Shown here piece after piece: positions 10,881 through 23,504 of a stretch of 64,000 bases of DNA. This DNA is from Siphlonurus alternatus (lineage: Eukaryota; Arthropoda; Insecta; Ephemeroptera; Siphlonuridae). Position numbers and translations under genes: made by a program. Location: assembly GCA_949825025.1 (NCBI GenBank), contig OX463785.1, positions 16,431,971-16,495,970 of the forward strand. The letters run 5' to 3'. Under the pieces are notes generated by a model, which worked only from the letters and a program-made list of their open reading frames with translations, was not told the origin of the DNA and ran no database searches. Each line of letters begins with the position of its first letter. The first letter of the stretch is position 1.

Positions 10881-12745
10881 AGATAAAAAACAATTATTTC
10901 ACTGACTGAAAATATATAATAAAATTCTTACGTCACAAAGATGCAACATGAATTCAAGTCTAGACAAACATCTGTTCAAGGTTAGCCCCTGAGCTCTTAG
11001 GCAAACCTGCAAGCATGAATGTCCTACGGGTTGCTGGTACTCTTCTTTATTTTTCAACTGGTCAAAGTTTGCCATGTCGTTAGCATTCTCTTCTTATTCC
11101 AGACACTCTAACGATCTGTCAAGGCAACTACACTTCGATAAATATAAAATTTTACCAGGAAGTTTAACATTCCTGGCGTTACTAATTGTACCTCAAATTT
11201 TAAACTTTATAAAGAGATTTGTTCTACCGTATGGGGATGTTTTTACGTACTATTGATCACATTAAGAAAAGAATATATCTACTTCCAGAATGTGTTTTTG
11301 AACTACAACTTTATATTAAACATAAGTTTTAAACACTTTAATCAAAGGATATAATTAAAACGGTATAGTTTTAATTAATAAAGTTGCAAAACTATTTAGT
11401 TGATTTAATTTTAAAAATGGCCTTTACTTTATGATGTATTGAAAATTGTAATAAATTGATTTTTGGGAACAAGTTTATAAACCATTTCTACTTTACAGAC
11501 ATTTTTTAATTAAATGAAATAGGAAATTGACCTTTAATAACTTCAAGGCACCCCAAAGAATTAAATTAAAAATATTTACACCTTTTTAAAACTAAGAGAG
11601 AATAATAATAATAAAGAATTTAAGATCATGTTATTCATATATGAAAATGTTATAATTAAGACATAATTAATATATTATTTAATATAATTATATTTTAGTA
11701 TACTATAACGCTACTTTGGTATAATAATACCATTTATTAAATCACCATGGTAATACTGTAATACTTCTGTAAGGAGCTTATATATGAAAAACCATTAACA
11801 TACAATTACAACATATTATATTTATTACTATGGCAATAAACTTTGATTTATTTTATAGTAAATCTATTCAGTAAATAACAATTAACCATGCATAGAAAGC
11901 TAGTTAGAACTTTTTGTTTTAAAGGATTTCTCGCAATTTGTGTTACATTGTAAGCTACCTGCTTTTTAACAAGAAATTTTATAGTGTAGAATTTTTATAC
12001 AGTGTTAATGCATGCTAATTATTTGTAATTTAAGTTCTATAGTTCATATATATTTTGTAGTCATGTCATAAAAACCATGTATCATAGATTTTACAAAGCA
12101 GGTGTACTGTATATTTCACATCAAGTCGCTATAAAAAAATTCTGCCATGTAAATTTATCTTAAATGTGCAAATTTAAACCTTATATGAATAGCACTTAAA
12201 GATTAAATTCCCATAATTTTTTTGTAATTATTTTCTGAGGTGACAGTCTTTATTTTTACTGAGGTTAAACGTTATGTCAAAAATCTACCGGATGATATTC
12301 GTAGGATAGTTATAAACGGAAGGTACTAACCACATACTAACACATTAAACTCACGTCCGGGGGATGTAGATGATTTCAGTACAGTTTATAACTGACAGTT
12401 ATGATCACTTTTATAATGTTATTGCATACAAATTAATGTCTAGAAATCATTGTAAAATTGTCAAATTATCGTTATGTGTAAAAAGAGGAAATGCCCAAGG
12501 CTTCATTATTATCTCCATATCGCTCTTCAACAAATGAAGTTTACATTATTCATATACAAAGAAAAAATTCCTACGTAGATTTTATAGGAAAATGATATTT
12601 TACATGAAATTTGACTTATCACTACATGCTTCCAGGGTAATGGACATTATCATTGCTTATTGGTTCTTTGTTGAGTACTCTCTGTTAAAAAAGAGAGATA
12701 GAGAAATATGTTGCAACTATGCTATTGCATGGTCAGAATTCAAAT
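10881..12745. other. AT-rich spacer with a slightly more complex block at 10960-11260
   Basis: The 60-codon open frame at 11074-11256 shows no domain. A short open stretch at about 12240-12325 looked codon-like but lacks support. Otherwise there is nothing to annotate. Confidence 0.4.
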
Positions 12746-12840
12746 ACTTATTAAATAAATAAATAATATCGTCTTTATTGAGGGCGGGTTTTAGGCCATT
12801 AGGCCCACTCTTCCATCCAACCCATCCAAATATATAAAGG
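12746..12840 (-). mobile_element. LINE 3' tail fragment
   Basis: On the minus strand a block reading GAGTGGGCCTAATGGCCTAA, then ACCCGCCCTCAATAAAGACG, ends in a TATTTATT-type tail. Such a GC-rich 3' UTR, polyadenylation-like AATAAA and short tandem tail is the usual end of an arthropod LINE. No coding part is left. Confidence 0.55.
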
Positions 12841-13113
12841 ATATATTTATAAAAAGAACTTGTAGCATAGAATTTAGCTTAAAAATTTTGGCACCTGCAG
12901 GTTTACTATGAATTTAGTAAGAAATTTTAAATTTTAGTAATAATTGTAAATATATCTAAGCTAAAATATATGCTGTAAAGTTATTTTATGACTATGCTTC
13001 ATTTCTTACCCCCTTAATTGCAATATGCTATGAATATCGTCATCATGGTACAAAATTGTAATATGACGTCACAGACTGTACAATGACTCCAGTATAGATT
13101 TTTCTTACGTCTA

Positions 13114-13245
13114 GGTACACTTGTCACCTTGGAAAATCTCCCAATTGCAGCCTTGTTACCAACATTCCTCGTAAGAATAATATAGTTCATGATGATTAAC
13201 AAAAGGCTGCAAGTGGGAAAATTTCCAAGGCAAAATTGTAAACCA
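13114..13245. mobile_element. Foldback MITE family E, copy 1
   Basis: Inverted arms: GGTACACTTGTCACC then AATTGCAGCCTTGTTA on the left; TTAACAAAAGGCTGCAAG then AAAATTTCCAAGG on the right. Copies at 44802 and 61948 share the TGCAGCCTTGTTA core. About 45 bp on each side of this copy are similar to each other in direct orientation (GACGTCACAG..CCAGTATAGATTTT and GACGCCACAT..CCAGTGTAAATTTT). Confidence 0.75.
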
Positions 13246-15167
13246 GTAATGACGCCACATGAATTTCCAATGAATCCAGTGTAAATTTTCCAATCGTTTC
13301 ATACTGCGGCTTGTCTATGCCCACCACAATACCAGAAAAAAGCATGCCTAGAAAATATAGCAGCCAGTGACATAAAGCTTATCAGCTGCAAGTAATACTT
13401 CCCCTGTTTCTTTGTACAAATGTTAAAAGAGTTGTAACCTTTCAACTTTCGATTTATAGTATTTGATATAAAAAAAATAGTATTAAGATTACTTGAAATT
13501 TATATTTTTACAGAGAGCACTCTATTTTATTTCATTATAGTAAAATATATTGTTATATATATATAAAAAAAATGCATTTCAAATATTGAATGTTCTTCAT
13601 TGAATATCTTTACCAATGATAATAAAAAATGCAAGTACGAACTTGAATTTTTTATATGAACCAAAAAAAAAAAAAAAAAAGGTGGAGGACTTTTCAATAA
13701 AATCACAAATGACAGGTCAATCTAAAATTTATAAATTCTATCAATTGATGATACCATTGGAATAAATGAGTTCAAGTACAGTCAGAAAGCAAATAAAACG
13801 AAATTTTATTTACAGGTTACATATATTTTGTATATAACTTAAATGTACAGCCAAAAGCTTTAAAATTTTAAAGATGTTGTTCATTATTTTATTTAAAAAA
13901 ACTGCATTATTTCGTAATTCGTTTTTATTATTATTGTAATTTTTCTTATCATTTTATGACACTAAAATTTCTATTTTACAAACATTGAAAAGAAAATTAC
14001 CCTAAATTTGGAAAAAGGGAGCTTAGAAGATATATTTAAATCAATTGTTTAAAAAATTTGAAAACATCCCCCCCCCAAATTTATAGGGGTCTCTTTTTAA
14101 ATCAAGAGATCAGAAACCTTGCTATGTTATTAGCTTTTTATGATGAAAAACATGTTTTTATCATAATATTTCAATTAATATTTTTACGTAATTTTATACG
14201 ACTGTCAGAAACTTAAAAATAATAAAATAGAGTTTTATATATTTTTGTCCATATCTGTACATTAAATTAGAATTGTTTTCAAATAATTTACATGTGTAAA
14301 TAAACTACAAAGTCTTTTTATATAACTAAATAAACATAGTAATAAATTGACATACAGGCTACATGTGATTCTAGGCTGATAAATTTAAAATGGAAAATAG
14401 TCATGGACATATAAAAAATATAGAAGTAAACAAAGTACATACACTGATTACTCAATGTGAGAAGAGTGGATTGCATTTGTGATATTATAATAATAATGTC
14501 ATGTATATGATATACAATGTAATTTATTATAGTACTATATACGTAAGGAATAAAAAATATACTTCATTTGTATGTTGGTAGAAAAAGGGATGACAAATAT
14601 AATATATAGTTGTTATAAATTTAAGACTATAGTTTAACTTATTTTATTTTACAAAGGAAGTGCAAAGATTTTGTTGTCTTTTGAAATATATGGATCTGTT
14701 TTAAAACTTTTGTACATCATTTCATTTTCTTATGATTTTGAATAAAAAACTTATTTTCTATAATTTATTTTTCATTATATTCTGTATATAATTCCCAAAT
14801 TCTGGTGGTAATATTATACTTATATGATCATGAAGCCAAAAGTGCAAAATTTCTTAATTTTTAAGCCTGTAAAACGATACAATTTTGTATACAATGTTTC
14901 CTTGAAAATAAATGTCCTCTCCCTACAAACAAATGGAGTTTAAAGTTTTCTTGTAAGGAAAAAATTATATAATTATTAGAAAACTCGTATGTCGTATTGT
15001 GTAATATCAGTTTTCGTTGGTAAACTAGGAAAGGTAGGAAATTAGATGAAAATTAATAATAAGATTACTAAGAAAATTAAATTTCAAAAACTAATTATTA
15101 AAATTGGGAAAATATGAACGTCCGGTTACTTGAAGGAAAATTTTAGATGCCACTGTCCAATTTAATG
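13246..15167. other. AT-rich spacer
   Basis: No gene seen. Contains a C-run (about 14070-14080) and several homopolymer tracts. Confidence 0.4.
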
Positions 15168-15234
15168 TACACCTCGGGACTCCATGAACGTTACCCCAGC
15201 TCTGTTTATTGTGGACCTTTTCGTGATATACGGG
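15168..15234. repeat. Family C repeat, end fragment
   Basis: Begins GTACACCTCGGGACTCCATG, then AACGTTACCCCAGCTCTGTT, matching the end of the complete copy at 20041. It is immediately followed by the family A element at 15235, which may have inserted into it. Confidence 0.55.
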
Positions 15235-15553
15235 AATGGAGTATCGACCTCAATTTTTTTATTGCAGATATGGATAGAGGGTGAAAAGTTATGCTACCCT
15301 GATTTTTTTCAGATTTTTTTGAGTCTGGAAAGTATTTTTAAAAAATGATTGAAAGTTCTTTTTGTGACGTCACGCGGTGGCAAGCCCTATCTTTTTTTTA
15401 AGGAGTGGCGTTTCGTGACGTCACAAAAAGAATTTTCAATAATTTTTTAAAAATAGTTCCCGGACTCCAAAAAATCTAAAAAAAATCAGGGTATCATAAC
15501 TTTGCACCCTCTATCCATTTCTGCAATAAAAAAATTGAGGTCGATACTCCATT
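15235..15553. mobile_element. Foldback element family A, subfamily A1, complete copy (319 bp)
   Basis: Nearly full-length palindrome. Ends are AATGGAGTATCGACCTC and GAGGTCGATACTCCATT. Each arm continues with TTTTTTTATTGCAG, a GGATAGAGGGTG-type block and AAAATCT/AGATTTTT, and reaches a TGACGTCAC site on each side of a short loop with CTATC..AAGGA. No coding capacity and no convincing target duplication. Other copies: 2796 and 53798 (A1), 37409 and 39408 (A2). Confidence 0.88.
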
Positions 15554-16030
15554 TCATGTTTACGTTTTGGGTAGCACGGAGGTGCCCGAAGTCGTCCGAA
15601 GATCTTCGGGATGTAGGCAGAAAACCTTATAATCCTATGCTGTGCGGGTTAACGTAACTCACAACATCTCTTTTTTTTTAATAATAGTTTTGGTCATCAA
15701 ATATTTTTCTTCAATTGTTCTTCTTGTACCATTTATGAAAGAAAATTATAAGAAAAATGATGCGAACAGCCAGGAGAAATTAATTTCAAGACCAACTTAA
15801 GCACGTATCTGCTATGCCGCTGACAATATTTTGCCTACAAAATCGTGACGTCATATTGTTTTATGACGCATGGTGAAAGATCCGTATATAATATATTTGA
15901 AAATTTGTTAATAACTTTTTTGAAATAGCTCTTATCTCTCCAAAATTGAAAATCTTTTTTTCTTTTGATCTGCAATTCTTGAAATTCAGGGGTAACATTT
16001 CTACTGTTTCAAAGTGTAATTAGACAGTAT
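15554..16030. other. Spacer with a GC-richer patch at 15565-15650
   Basis: Contains the short palindrome CCGAAGATCTTCGG at about 15596-15609 and a TGACGTCA site near 15846. No gene seen. Confidence 0.4.
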
Positions 16031-16206
16031 AACGAACTTTACTTCTGCTTTGTTTGTAGACGTTACCACACATTCTATTGAGGCGTGGTGAACCAAAACA
16101 CTTTTGATATGGGTTGACTGGATGCTCTTCTTACATCTCCCAAAATATCGAATTTGTATCTCTTTGTCTCTTGAAGCAAGTGAGTAAAGTTCATACAGAA
16201 GTTTAC
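16031..16206. repeat. Family C repeat, partial copy
   Basis: Shares TTCTGCTTTGTTTGTAGACG, GAGGCGTGGTGAACCAAAAC, GCTCTTCTTACATCTC and TAAAGTTCAT in the same order as the complete copy at 20041-20252; one end is missing. Confidence 0.7.
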
Positions 16207-16879
16207 GTCAAAATTATAATGAACAAATTCAGAGTACTGTAATTGTATAGTAAAAAGGTCATTTTAATGCTCTATTAAAATAGTATTAATATAAAAAAAT
16301 GCATCATAAAATCATTACATTCAGTATTTGATCATAGAAGATTCATGTTATATAGTTACAATGTAATATTGCAGTATTCTTTCTTTTTATAATAATAGTG
16401 TAACTATGAATGTTCCATACATTTTTTTTTAAATTGCAGGTAAAATAGATTATTGTTTCCATGTATAAAAAATATAAATAGTAATATTTAATATATTGTA
16501 GACTATTATTTACTATTCCATTATATTCAAATAACAGTTCCTGAATGAATATAGCGTGCATATAATATGTAATAAATTAATAATAAAATGCTGCATCATA
16601 GAAAAAAACATTTTCAGTGCATTGTATTATTCAGTATATTATAAAACCATTATTATGGTAGGTAGGATTGATTTTAGGTAATAAAACATTAAGTTATTTG
16701 AAATATTAACATTTATATTTATAATGCATATTATTATCATTATATTTGAGTAATAACCAGCAAATAGGACAAAAGAAATCAATTAAAATCAATTATTTTT
16801 ATGCAACAATCAGCAATATAATAGTATTTTATAGTTCTATTGTAAAAAAAAAATAAATAAAAAAAAAATAAAAAAAATA
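16207..16879. other. AT-rich spacer
   Basis: No gene. Ends in an A-rich low-complexity run at 16843-16878. Confidence 0.4.
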
Positions 16880-17470
16880 CCACCTCTTTGCGAGGTTTGC
16901 CAATTTGTTCTGCATAAAAACTGAACTCCACCAATTAAGACTGGAAGATCAAGCAACTTCAAGTAGATGCTGTCTATAACCCCAAGGCGAGATGTTCTGG
17001 CAAGTCGGGCATTTATTATTAAACTTTGCTGGTAGACTCTTGACGTTGAGATTGCCCACAATTTGCAATTTATTAAATTTTATTGATATCGAGCTTTTTT
17101 AAAAAAAATGTTTAAAAAAATACTAAAAGCCTCGTGATATCCACTAATGAACGGTCACGCTGCAGTTTTGGTAGAGGTCATATAAAAATGATTATTGTTT
17201 ATCCCTGCATTTTCTAGTTCAAATGATCTCAAATAATTTTTTGTAAGAGTTTGCTTGCTGTGGAACTCTTTGCCTCTGGAGTTTCGTTAATTGAGTGATA
17301 CAGCGTTTTATAGTAACTTGAAGGCCCATGTATGTGTTTAATTAATTTAATTAACAAAATAATTGCTCACTTTATATTTGTAATTTGTTGTATTTATTTA
17401 CGCAAATTATATATATTAATATTTTTTGTTTTTCTGCAATAATTTACTGAGATGCAAAGAACTTTTTTTG
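16880..17470 (+). pseudogene. LINE remnant, reverse transcriptase C-terminus (+ strand), decayed
   Basis: The frame at about 17232-17340 reads FFVRVCLLWNSLPLEFR, stop, LSDTAFYSNLKAHV. The F-x-R-x..LWNSLP-x-E-x-R..F-x-x-x-L-K order is the common C-terminal signature of CR1/L2/Jockey-type reverse transcriptases. It is interrupted by a stop exactly where an extra coding residue is expected, and a second stop lies upstream. Possible upstream homology extends to about 16900 in a different frame, which would need a frameshift. The opposite-strand 74-residue open frame (16837-17061) is probably a shadow. Inactive. Confidence 0.6.
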
Positions 17471-18299
<829 letters not shown>

Positions 18300-18470
18300 A
18301 GGAACTCAACAATAACTTTGTTTGGTACGTTTTTGTGCAGTCTATGGAGCTAGGTGTGGCGAACTTGTTTTGGAATGGATACTCTTCTTAAGTCTTCCAA
18401 AATTGCAAATATTAGCTTCACAAAATCAGCAGGGTTAAAGTCAAGCTGTTGAGTTTTTTTTTTTAACTTA
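18300..18470. repeat. Family C repeat, diverged partial copy
   Basis: Contains the blocks TTTGTTTGGTACG, CAGTCTATGGAG, GGTGTGGCGAAC, ACTCTTCTTAAGTCT and CCAAAATTGCAAAT in the family order, with many substitutions. Confidence 0.55.
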
Positions 18471-19680
18471 AAATTCTCTACGCAAACAGCTGATCTACGT
18501 ACAATCAAATTTAAGTTATGTTCCCTCCCGAATTAAACGGATGTTTAATTTTTCTAGCCTTCCTATTGTTATTTAAGCTTCACAAATTCACACATAGGTC
18601 AGTAATTATATTTCAAAATATACTGTGAAGTTTCAAAACTGAATTAAGAACAAAAAAGCTACAAACTTCACCCTTCCAGAAGGAATATTAAATTAACTTC
18701 ACTGTATGTACTTGTCCTATAATCAATATACTCTCCCGGAAGATACCTCGGAAGTGCATTATTTGAATCTTCATTATGGAGGAATTTGAATCATTGCCAG
18801 ATATAAAATAAAATAAATGTATAACATGTATAAAGCAAAGCAAAGCTACACATTTGAAATTCAAATTGGAATATTAGAAGTAATGCTATATTATATTTCC
18901 GGTAAAAATATTTTATTTGTGTTACTGTTTTCAAAAGCAAGCACATCACTTACTTGTTACATACCTCTATTGCCATGATTTTACGTATATATAGCAGCAT
19001 TGACTACCATGCACATGGAGTACATGAACTCTTTCTAAGGGGTCAATACTGTCAAGGCTAGCCATGGCACAGCTGCATACATTTAGGAAACCGTATTTTT
19101 CATGTGGAAATAGAGGCTTCAAATCCGACGATATTTTTCTATAATATTATATAAAAAAAGCATTTTCGAAGAAATTAGAGCAAGAAATATAATGGTATAT
19201 GTAAACAAGTTTTTTATACAATATCTTCAGTGTCAGAAAAATTAATAAAATACTTTGCTCAATTTTTTAAGCACAAAATGGACCTTAACGACAACAAATG
19301 AGCATCGCTATGCGCACTGACTTGAAGCTTCTACAGTCAAATTTATTTTACATTCGCACAGTATAGGTAGCTGAAAATACATTGAAGTAGAGATAATGTT
19401 ACTCTAGTTGAAAAATTACATCTTCAAATCATCATTTACACGTCTAAACCTAATCTTGTAATGCCTTTTACCTAAAAAACACAACTTACTTCTTCCTCGC
19501 TCTCAAAGTGAGGTTGAAATGGAGACAGTATTTTTAACATTTTATGCTCAATATGAGGAAAGAAGACGTAATCTCGTCTTTTTCCCTCTAAAATAGTGCA
19601 AAATAGGAGGGAATTAGACGAGAAGAGAGCTTAATAGCGAATAAAAGATGAAATTTATTTCAACTTGGGTAGCCTATTGA
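18471..19680. other. Spacer with possible family G fragments
   Basis: At 18625-18770 there are fragments reminiscent of family G arms (ACAAACTTCACCCTTCC, GGAATATTAAATTAACTTCA, CCCGGAAGAT). No gene. The last 8 bases (19673-19680, CCTATTGA) form the left target duplication of the next element. Confidence 0.35.
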
Positions 19681-19880
19681 CAGGCGTGGATCCAGGGTGC
19701 TGCAGCTTCCCCCCGAAATTTTGGATTTAACATGGACAGTATAATTGTAATTCTAATTACAATTATATTGTAATTATAATTACAATATAATTGTATATTG
19801 TAATTCTAATTCTAATTCTAATTTTTTTTTAACATTGGCCTTATGAAGGCGCCCCGCCTTTTTTTCTGGATCCGCGCTTG
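19681..19880. mobile_element. hAT-like MITE, 200 bp, with imperfect 8-bp target duplication
   Basis: Terminal inverted repeats CAGGCGTGGATCCAG (left) and, read inwards from the right, CAAGCGCGGATCCAG. Flanks are CCTATTGA (19673-19680) and CCTATTCG (19881-19888), matching at 6 of 8 positions. hAT elements make 8-bp target duplications and often start CAG. The interior is a self-complementary TAATTC/TAATTG-rich stretch. No transposase. Confidence 0.8.
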
Positions 19881-20040
19881 CCTATTCGCATATTATTTTA
19901 ATGTGAGAATGTTATAGGTAATCGAGATTCAGATTCGAGATAGCCCCTGCTGTACATGCGCAACCCGCTTTGTTTTGGTGCTGAACGTGTTGCCTAGTTT
20001 CAGGGTGAAATACTTTGGTGAAATACTTTTTTCAGCTTGT

Positions 20041-20252
20041 TGTGTACATCTCTGGACACCACGAACGTTACTCCTGCTTTGTTTGTAGACGTTAACACGA
20101 AGTCTATCGAGGCGTGGTGAACCAAAACTCTTTTGATATGGGTGCTCTTCTTACATCTCTCAAAATTGTAAATATGCATCTCTCTGTCTATTGAAGCTTC
20201 AGTTCTAGCAAGGAAGGCAATAGTAAAGTTCATGCTGTCCAGAAGTGTACAT
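20041..20252. repeat. Family C repeat, complete copy (about 210 bp)
   Basis: Short inverted termini TGTACATCTCTGGACA and TGTCCAGAAGTGTACA. The body includes ACGTTACTCCTGCTTTGTTT, GAGGCGTGGTGAACCAAAAC, GCTCTTCTTACATCTC and CAATAGTAAAGTTCATGC. Other copies are listed separately. The terminal repeats suggest a non-autonomous DNA transposon. The 77-residue minus-strand open frame (20000-20233) is carried by the repeat and is not a gene. Confidence 0.75.
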
Positions 20253-20276
20253 ATTTTCTCACTTACTTGTTAGTAT

Positions 20277-20435
20277 ACTAAGGTTCATATTCAACTTAAT
20301 TGGTTTTCGTCGGAATGTTTGTGTCGGATGTCCTTAGGCTCGGCTCGGCCAATGAAATTCTTCGTTACAAACAATGCACCAATGACTGAAGATGTAACAA
20401 ACACGACGAAAACCAAGTTAAATGTGAACCAAAGT
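20277..20435. mobile_element. Foldback MITE family D, copy 1 (about 159 bp)
   Basis: The left arm is ACTAAGGTTCATATTCAACT then GGTTTTCGTCGG; the right arm is CGACGAAAACCAAGTTAAAT then GTGAACCAAAGT. The interior holds GGCTCGGCTCGGCCAATGAA. GTAT flanks both ends and may be a 4-bp target duplication. Second copy at 43878. Confidence 0.82.
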
Positions 20436-21649
20436 GTATATAAGTATATTATTATAAATATATTGAAAGTGTTGAAAAGGAGTTTTTAGATTTGCGTTTT
20501 ATTGTTTTTTTAGTATAAAGTTTACATTGATTTTTATGAAACTATAACTCAGAAATTTAAATTGAAAATTGTAAATACTGCCTTAAACCATAATAAAAAA
20601 TAATCTTTATTGAATTTATATTGAATATTGTGCAACGATGAGCTAGAAAAGTAGCGCAGTATTATATTCAATGCAGTACTTTAGTTTTAAGATAGGAGAT
20701 AGGGTGTTAAATATTTTTATTAAAATATAATCTTGCATCAGAAGGATTTATTTTGAAATATAAAAAGATTTTACAGCTTTTTTTTTACTTTCATTCTATA
20801 TAAAATAAAAAGGATTATATAAAAAAATATGGTAGATTATTTTAAAACATTAAGTATCAAAAAATAAAAGAATGAAGGCTTAAAAATAATAAAAATATAA
20901 TGCATTGAATATAAACGTGAAATAATAAATGTATGTAGAGTTATATCGGCAATAATCCGTATTATTATATAGTTACATTTACTTGAAGAAATTATATTTT
21001 TATATTTTAAAGGGGAAAATTATCACATGTTCCTAATTTGGTATAATTATGTGTAGGTTATTGTAAAAAAAAATAGCTGAATATTAATTAAACATATACA
21101 CCGGGGAAAAAAATCAAAATGAATAAAATTTTAAAATATATTTTTTTTTGCTAATCATATGAAGCTAAAAATATTATCTTCATTTCAGAAAAAAAAAGTA
21201 GTGTCAATCTGAAATGGAGATTACCTGTCTTTTGAAGATGAATAAAATTTTGATTTTTTTTTTTTTTTTTTTAAATTTATTAGTTATATATTATTGAATT
21301 TTGATCAATATATCTCCATTTCAATCTTATACTTTAATATACTTTTTATTCTTGATTTTTCATGTTACAAGTCACCAAATGCAATTTCTGTGTCTGATCG
21401 TAGAGAATTTTTTCTCTAACTCGACACTTAAAGTACATTATATTACTTTATTCCATATAGAGTACAGTATATTTGTATTGACGTGTATTTACTTATTTTA
21501 CTAGTTCCTTTAACGCAAATCGAAACGAATAACTTTATTTCTCTTTTTATTCTTGCACGTATAATAATGAAAGATTTAAATATGATTTTAATCAAGGAAG
21601 TATCAAATATAATGTTCTTAAAATATTAAATTAAAATACAATAAATTTT
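20436..21649. other. AT-rich spacer
   Basis: No gene. Homopolymer-rich. Confidence 0.4.
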
Positions 21650-22040
21650 TGTTACGTAGAAAAAAGTAACTTTTAGTTCTATTTAATGTCCACTAGAGGC
21701 GCTAGTAGTGAGGTATACGAGGGTATAAGTACGAGCGGTAGAGATCGAGAGGTTTAAAGCTTCAACACCATTCTAGCGACAGCAACTTCTGCAAGAGTGA
21801 ATACTTTTGGAGCAAAAAGAGGCAGTTGAGGTACTTAAATCATCATTTGTGTGTGTGTCTTAATAGTTAATTAGGAAAAAAAGAATTAATTAAAAAAAAT
21901 TAATTATAGTTTAGAGTTTATTACTAATAATAGTTTAGATTAGTTTTAGTTTTTTTTAATATATTTAATATTTTTAAGAATATTTTAATAAAAAGCTTTC
22001 ACCACGGGGCAAAATCTGTCAGAGTTTTTGGAGGTGACAG
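21650..22040 (+). promoter_or_regulatory. Promoter-like block: solo LTR or first non-coding exon
   Basis: Starts TGTTACGTAG and reaches GGAGGTGACA at 22039, giving TGTTAC..GTGACA ends like an LTR. Inside are CCACTAGAGGCGCTAG (21691-21706), a TATAAG at 21724-21729, a TTCAAC initiator-like site about 36 bp later, and an AATAAA-like TTTAATAAAAAG before the end. Alternatively the end CAG|GTGAGA at 22040/22041 is a good splice donor, which would make it a first exon. No flanking target duplication was found and no open frame. The two readings are not resolved. Confidence 0.4.
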
Positions 22041-23504
22041 GTGAGATTTTAATTACAAAAATATATGATGTATTATTATATTAAAAAATTATGCATGAAA
22101 AAAAAAATTATTTTTCATTTATGAATGCTATTTAATTAAGCATGATATATTTAAAAATTTATTTTAAAATAAATTTTTGTGTTCTTCATTTTTCTTTTAC
22201 ATCGAGGTTAACAAAAATCGCATTTTTTAAAAAAAAAATAAATCTACCTTTTTTAAATTGGGCCTTTTCATTATACTTGCATTTTAGTACTCAAATTTTA
22301 TGTGCCTAATTTTGTAAAGTAGCCTCAAAGGACGTAAAAGCAAATTTTAACTTTTACACCATTTTTTAATAATTAGTATTACATTTAAACATTTTATACC
22401 ACATTTTTGTACAACTATTTTTTCTTCAAAACTGTACCATAGTTTTTGTATTCCTACGCAATGATTGAATGCGACAATTTAATTTACAGAAATTAAAATC
22501 ATATATCAATCCAGAACATAATGCCCCTGCTTCTTTTAACAGGACCAAAGAATATATTTCATATAATGTAAATTAAAAATGTAGAACACAAAAAAAAAAT
22601 AATAATAAACTGAATGTGCTTGATGATCTAAAATGCATTTATTAAATAATTTTATATACTATCTAAATACATGCATGATTTTTTTTTATTGTACACATAT
22701 TTCAGGAAATTTACAACAAATTGAATACTTTGAAGTACTTTTTATCCTAAACTATATATCGTAGAATATCAAAAGAAGTTGCGGTAAAACTTTTTTACGT
22801 TAGAAAAAAATATATTGCTATTTTTTTTTAATAATTGTAAACAGTATGAAACATTAAAGAGGTTTATACATAAAATAAGGTCTTTACTTCAAGTCTCGAG
22901 GCGTCAAATTGAAAGTTATAACTTTTTATCTCGAATGCACATGACAGAAAATATTTACAAGAGTTATTAAGGTCATTTAGAAAGAACTTAAGAACGTTGT
23001 AGAGGTTGCTTCAAACGATCATTTTTGTCCAGACGTCGTAAAAATATAAAACTTTTAATTTTTTTTTTATTTTTAACACGTTATGTAATAAAATGTACAA
23101 AAGTACTTTTCTTATTAAGGTCAACAAAAAACCGTTTTAAGTTCTTAATCTTATTTTAATCCAATTTTTAAAACTTATAAAAATCTTTAAAAGACTTTAA
23201 AAAAAAAAATAAGTTTTAGAAATTATTGTTTGCTTCAGGAATGATGAAATTAATGTTTTTTAGGTAGTGCTTCGTCAAAAGAGTATGTTTGGACGTATTT
23301 AAGATGTGTTGAAAATTTCAACTGGGGTAGTACTCAATATTGTGTTGCTCTCTTGAGATCTACTTGATTAGCATTCATGATGAGTAGACAGTTTCGAATT
23401 TATCTTCAAAGACAATTACAAATGAAGTAATAAAATTTTATTGCTTTTTTGTATTTATGTTGAGAAACTAAAAACTCTTCTCCATACAAATGAAAATAAA
23501 TTAG
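22041..23504. other. AT-rich spacer (intron if the block before it is an exon)
   Basis: No gene, exon or repeat structure recognised. Confidence 0.35.

Noticed and set aside
12240..12325. Short codon-like stretch (includes YVKNLPDDIRRIVINGRY)
   Set aside because: Only about 37 codons between stops, a weak donor, no recognisable family; could be chance.
13014..13202. 62-residue minus-strand open frame
   Set aside because: It lies mainly in the family E palindrome; equivalent frames appear in other copies (44708-44929).
20000..20233. 77-residue minus-strand open frame
   Set aside because: It is carried by the family C repeat and is not preserved in other copies.
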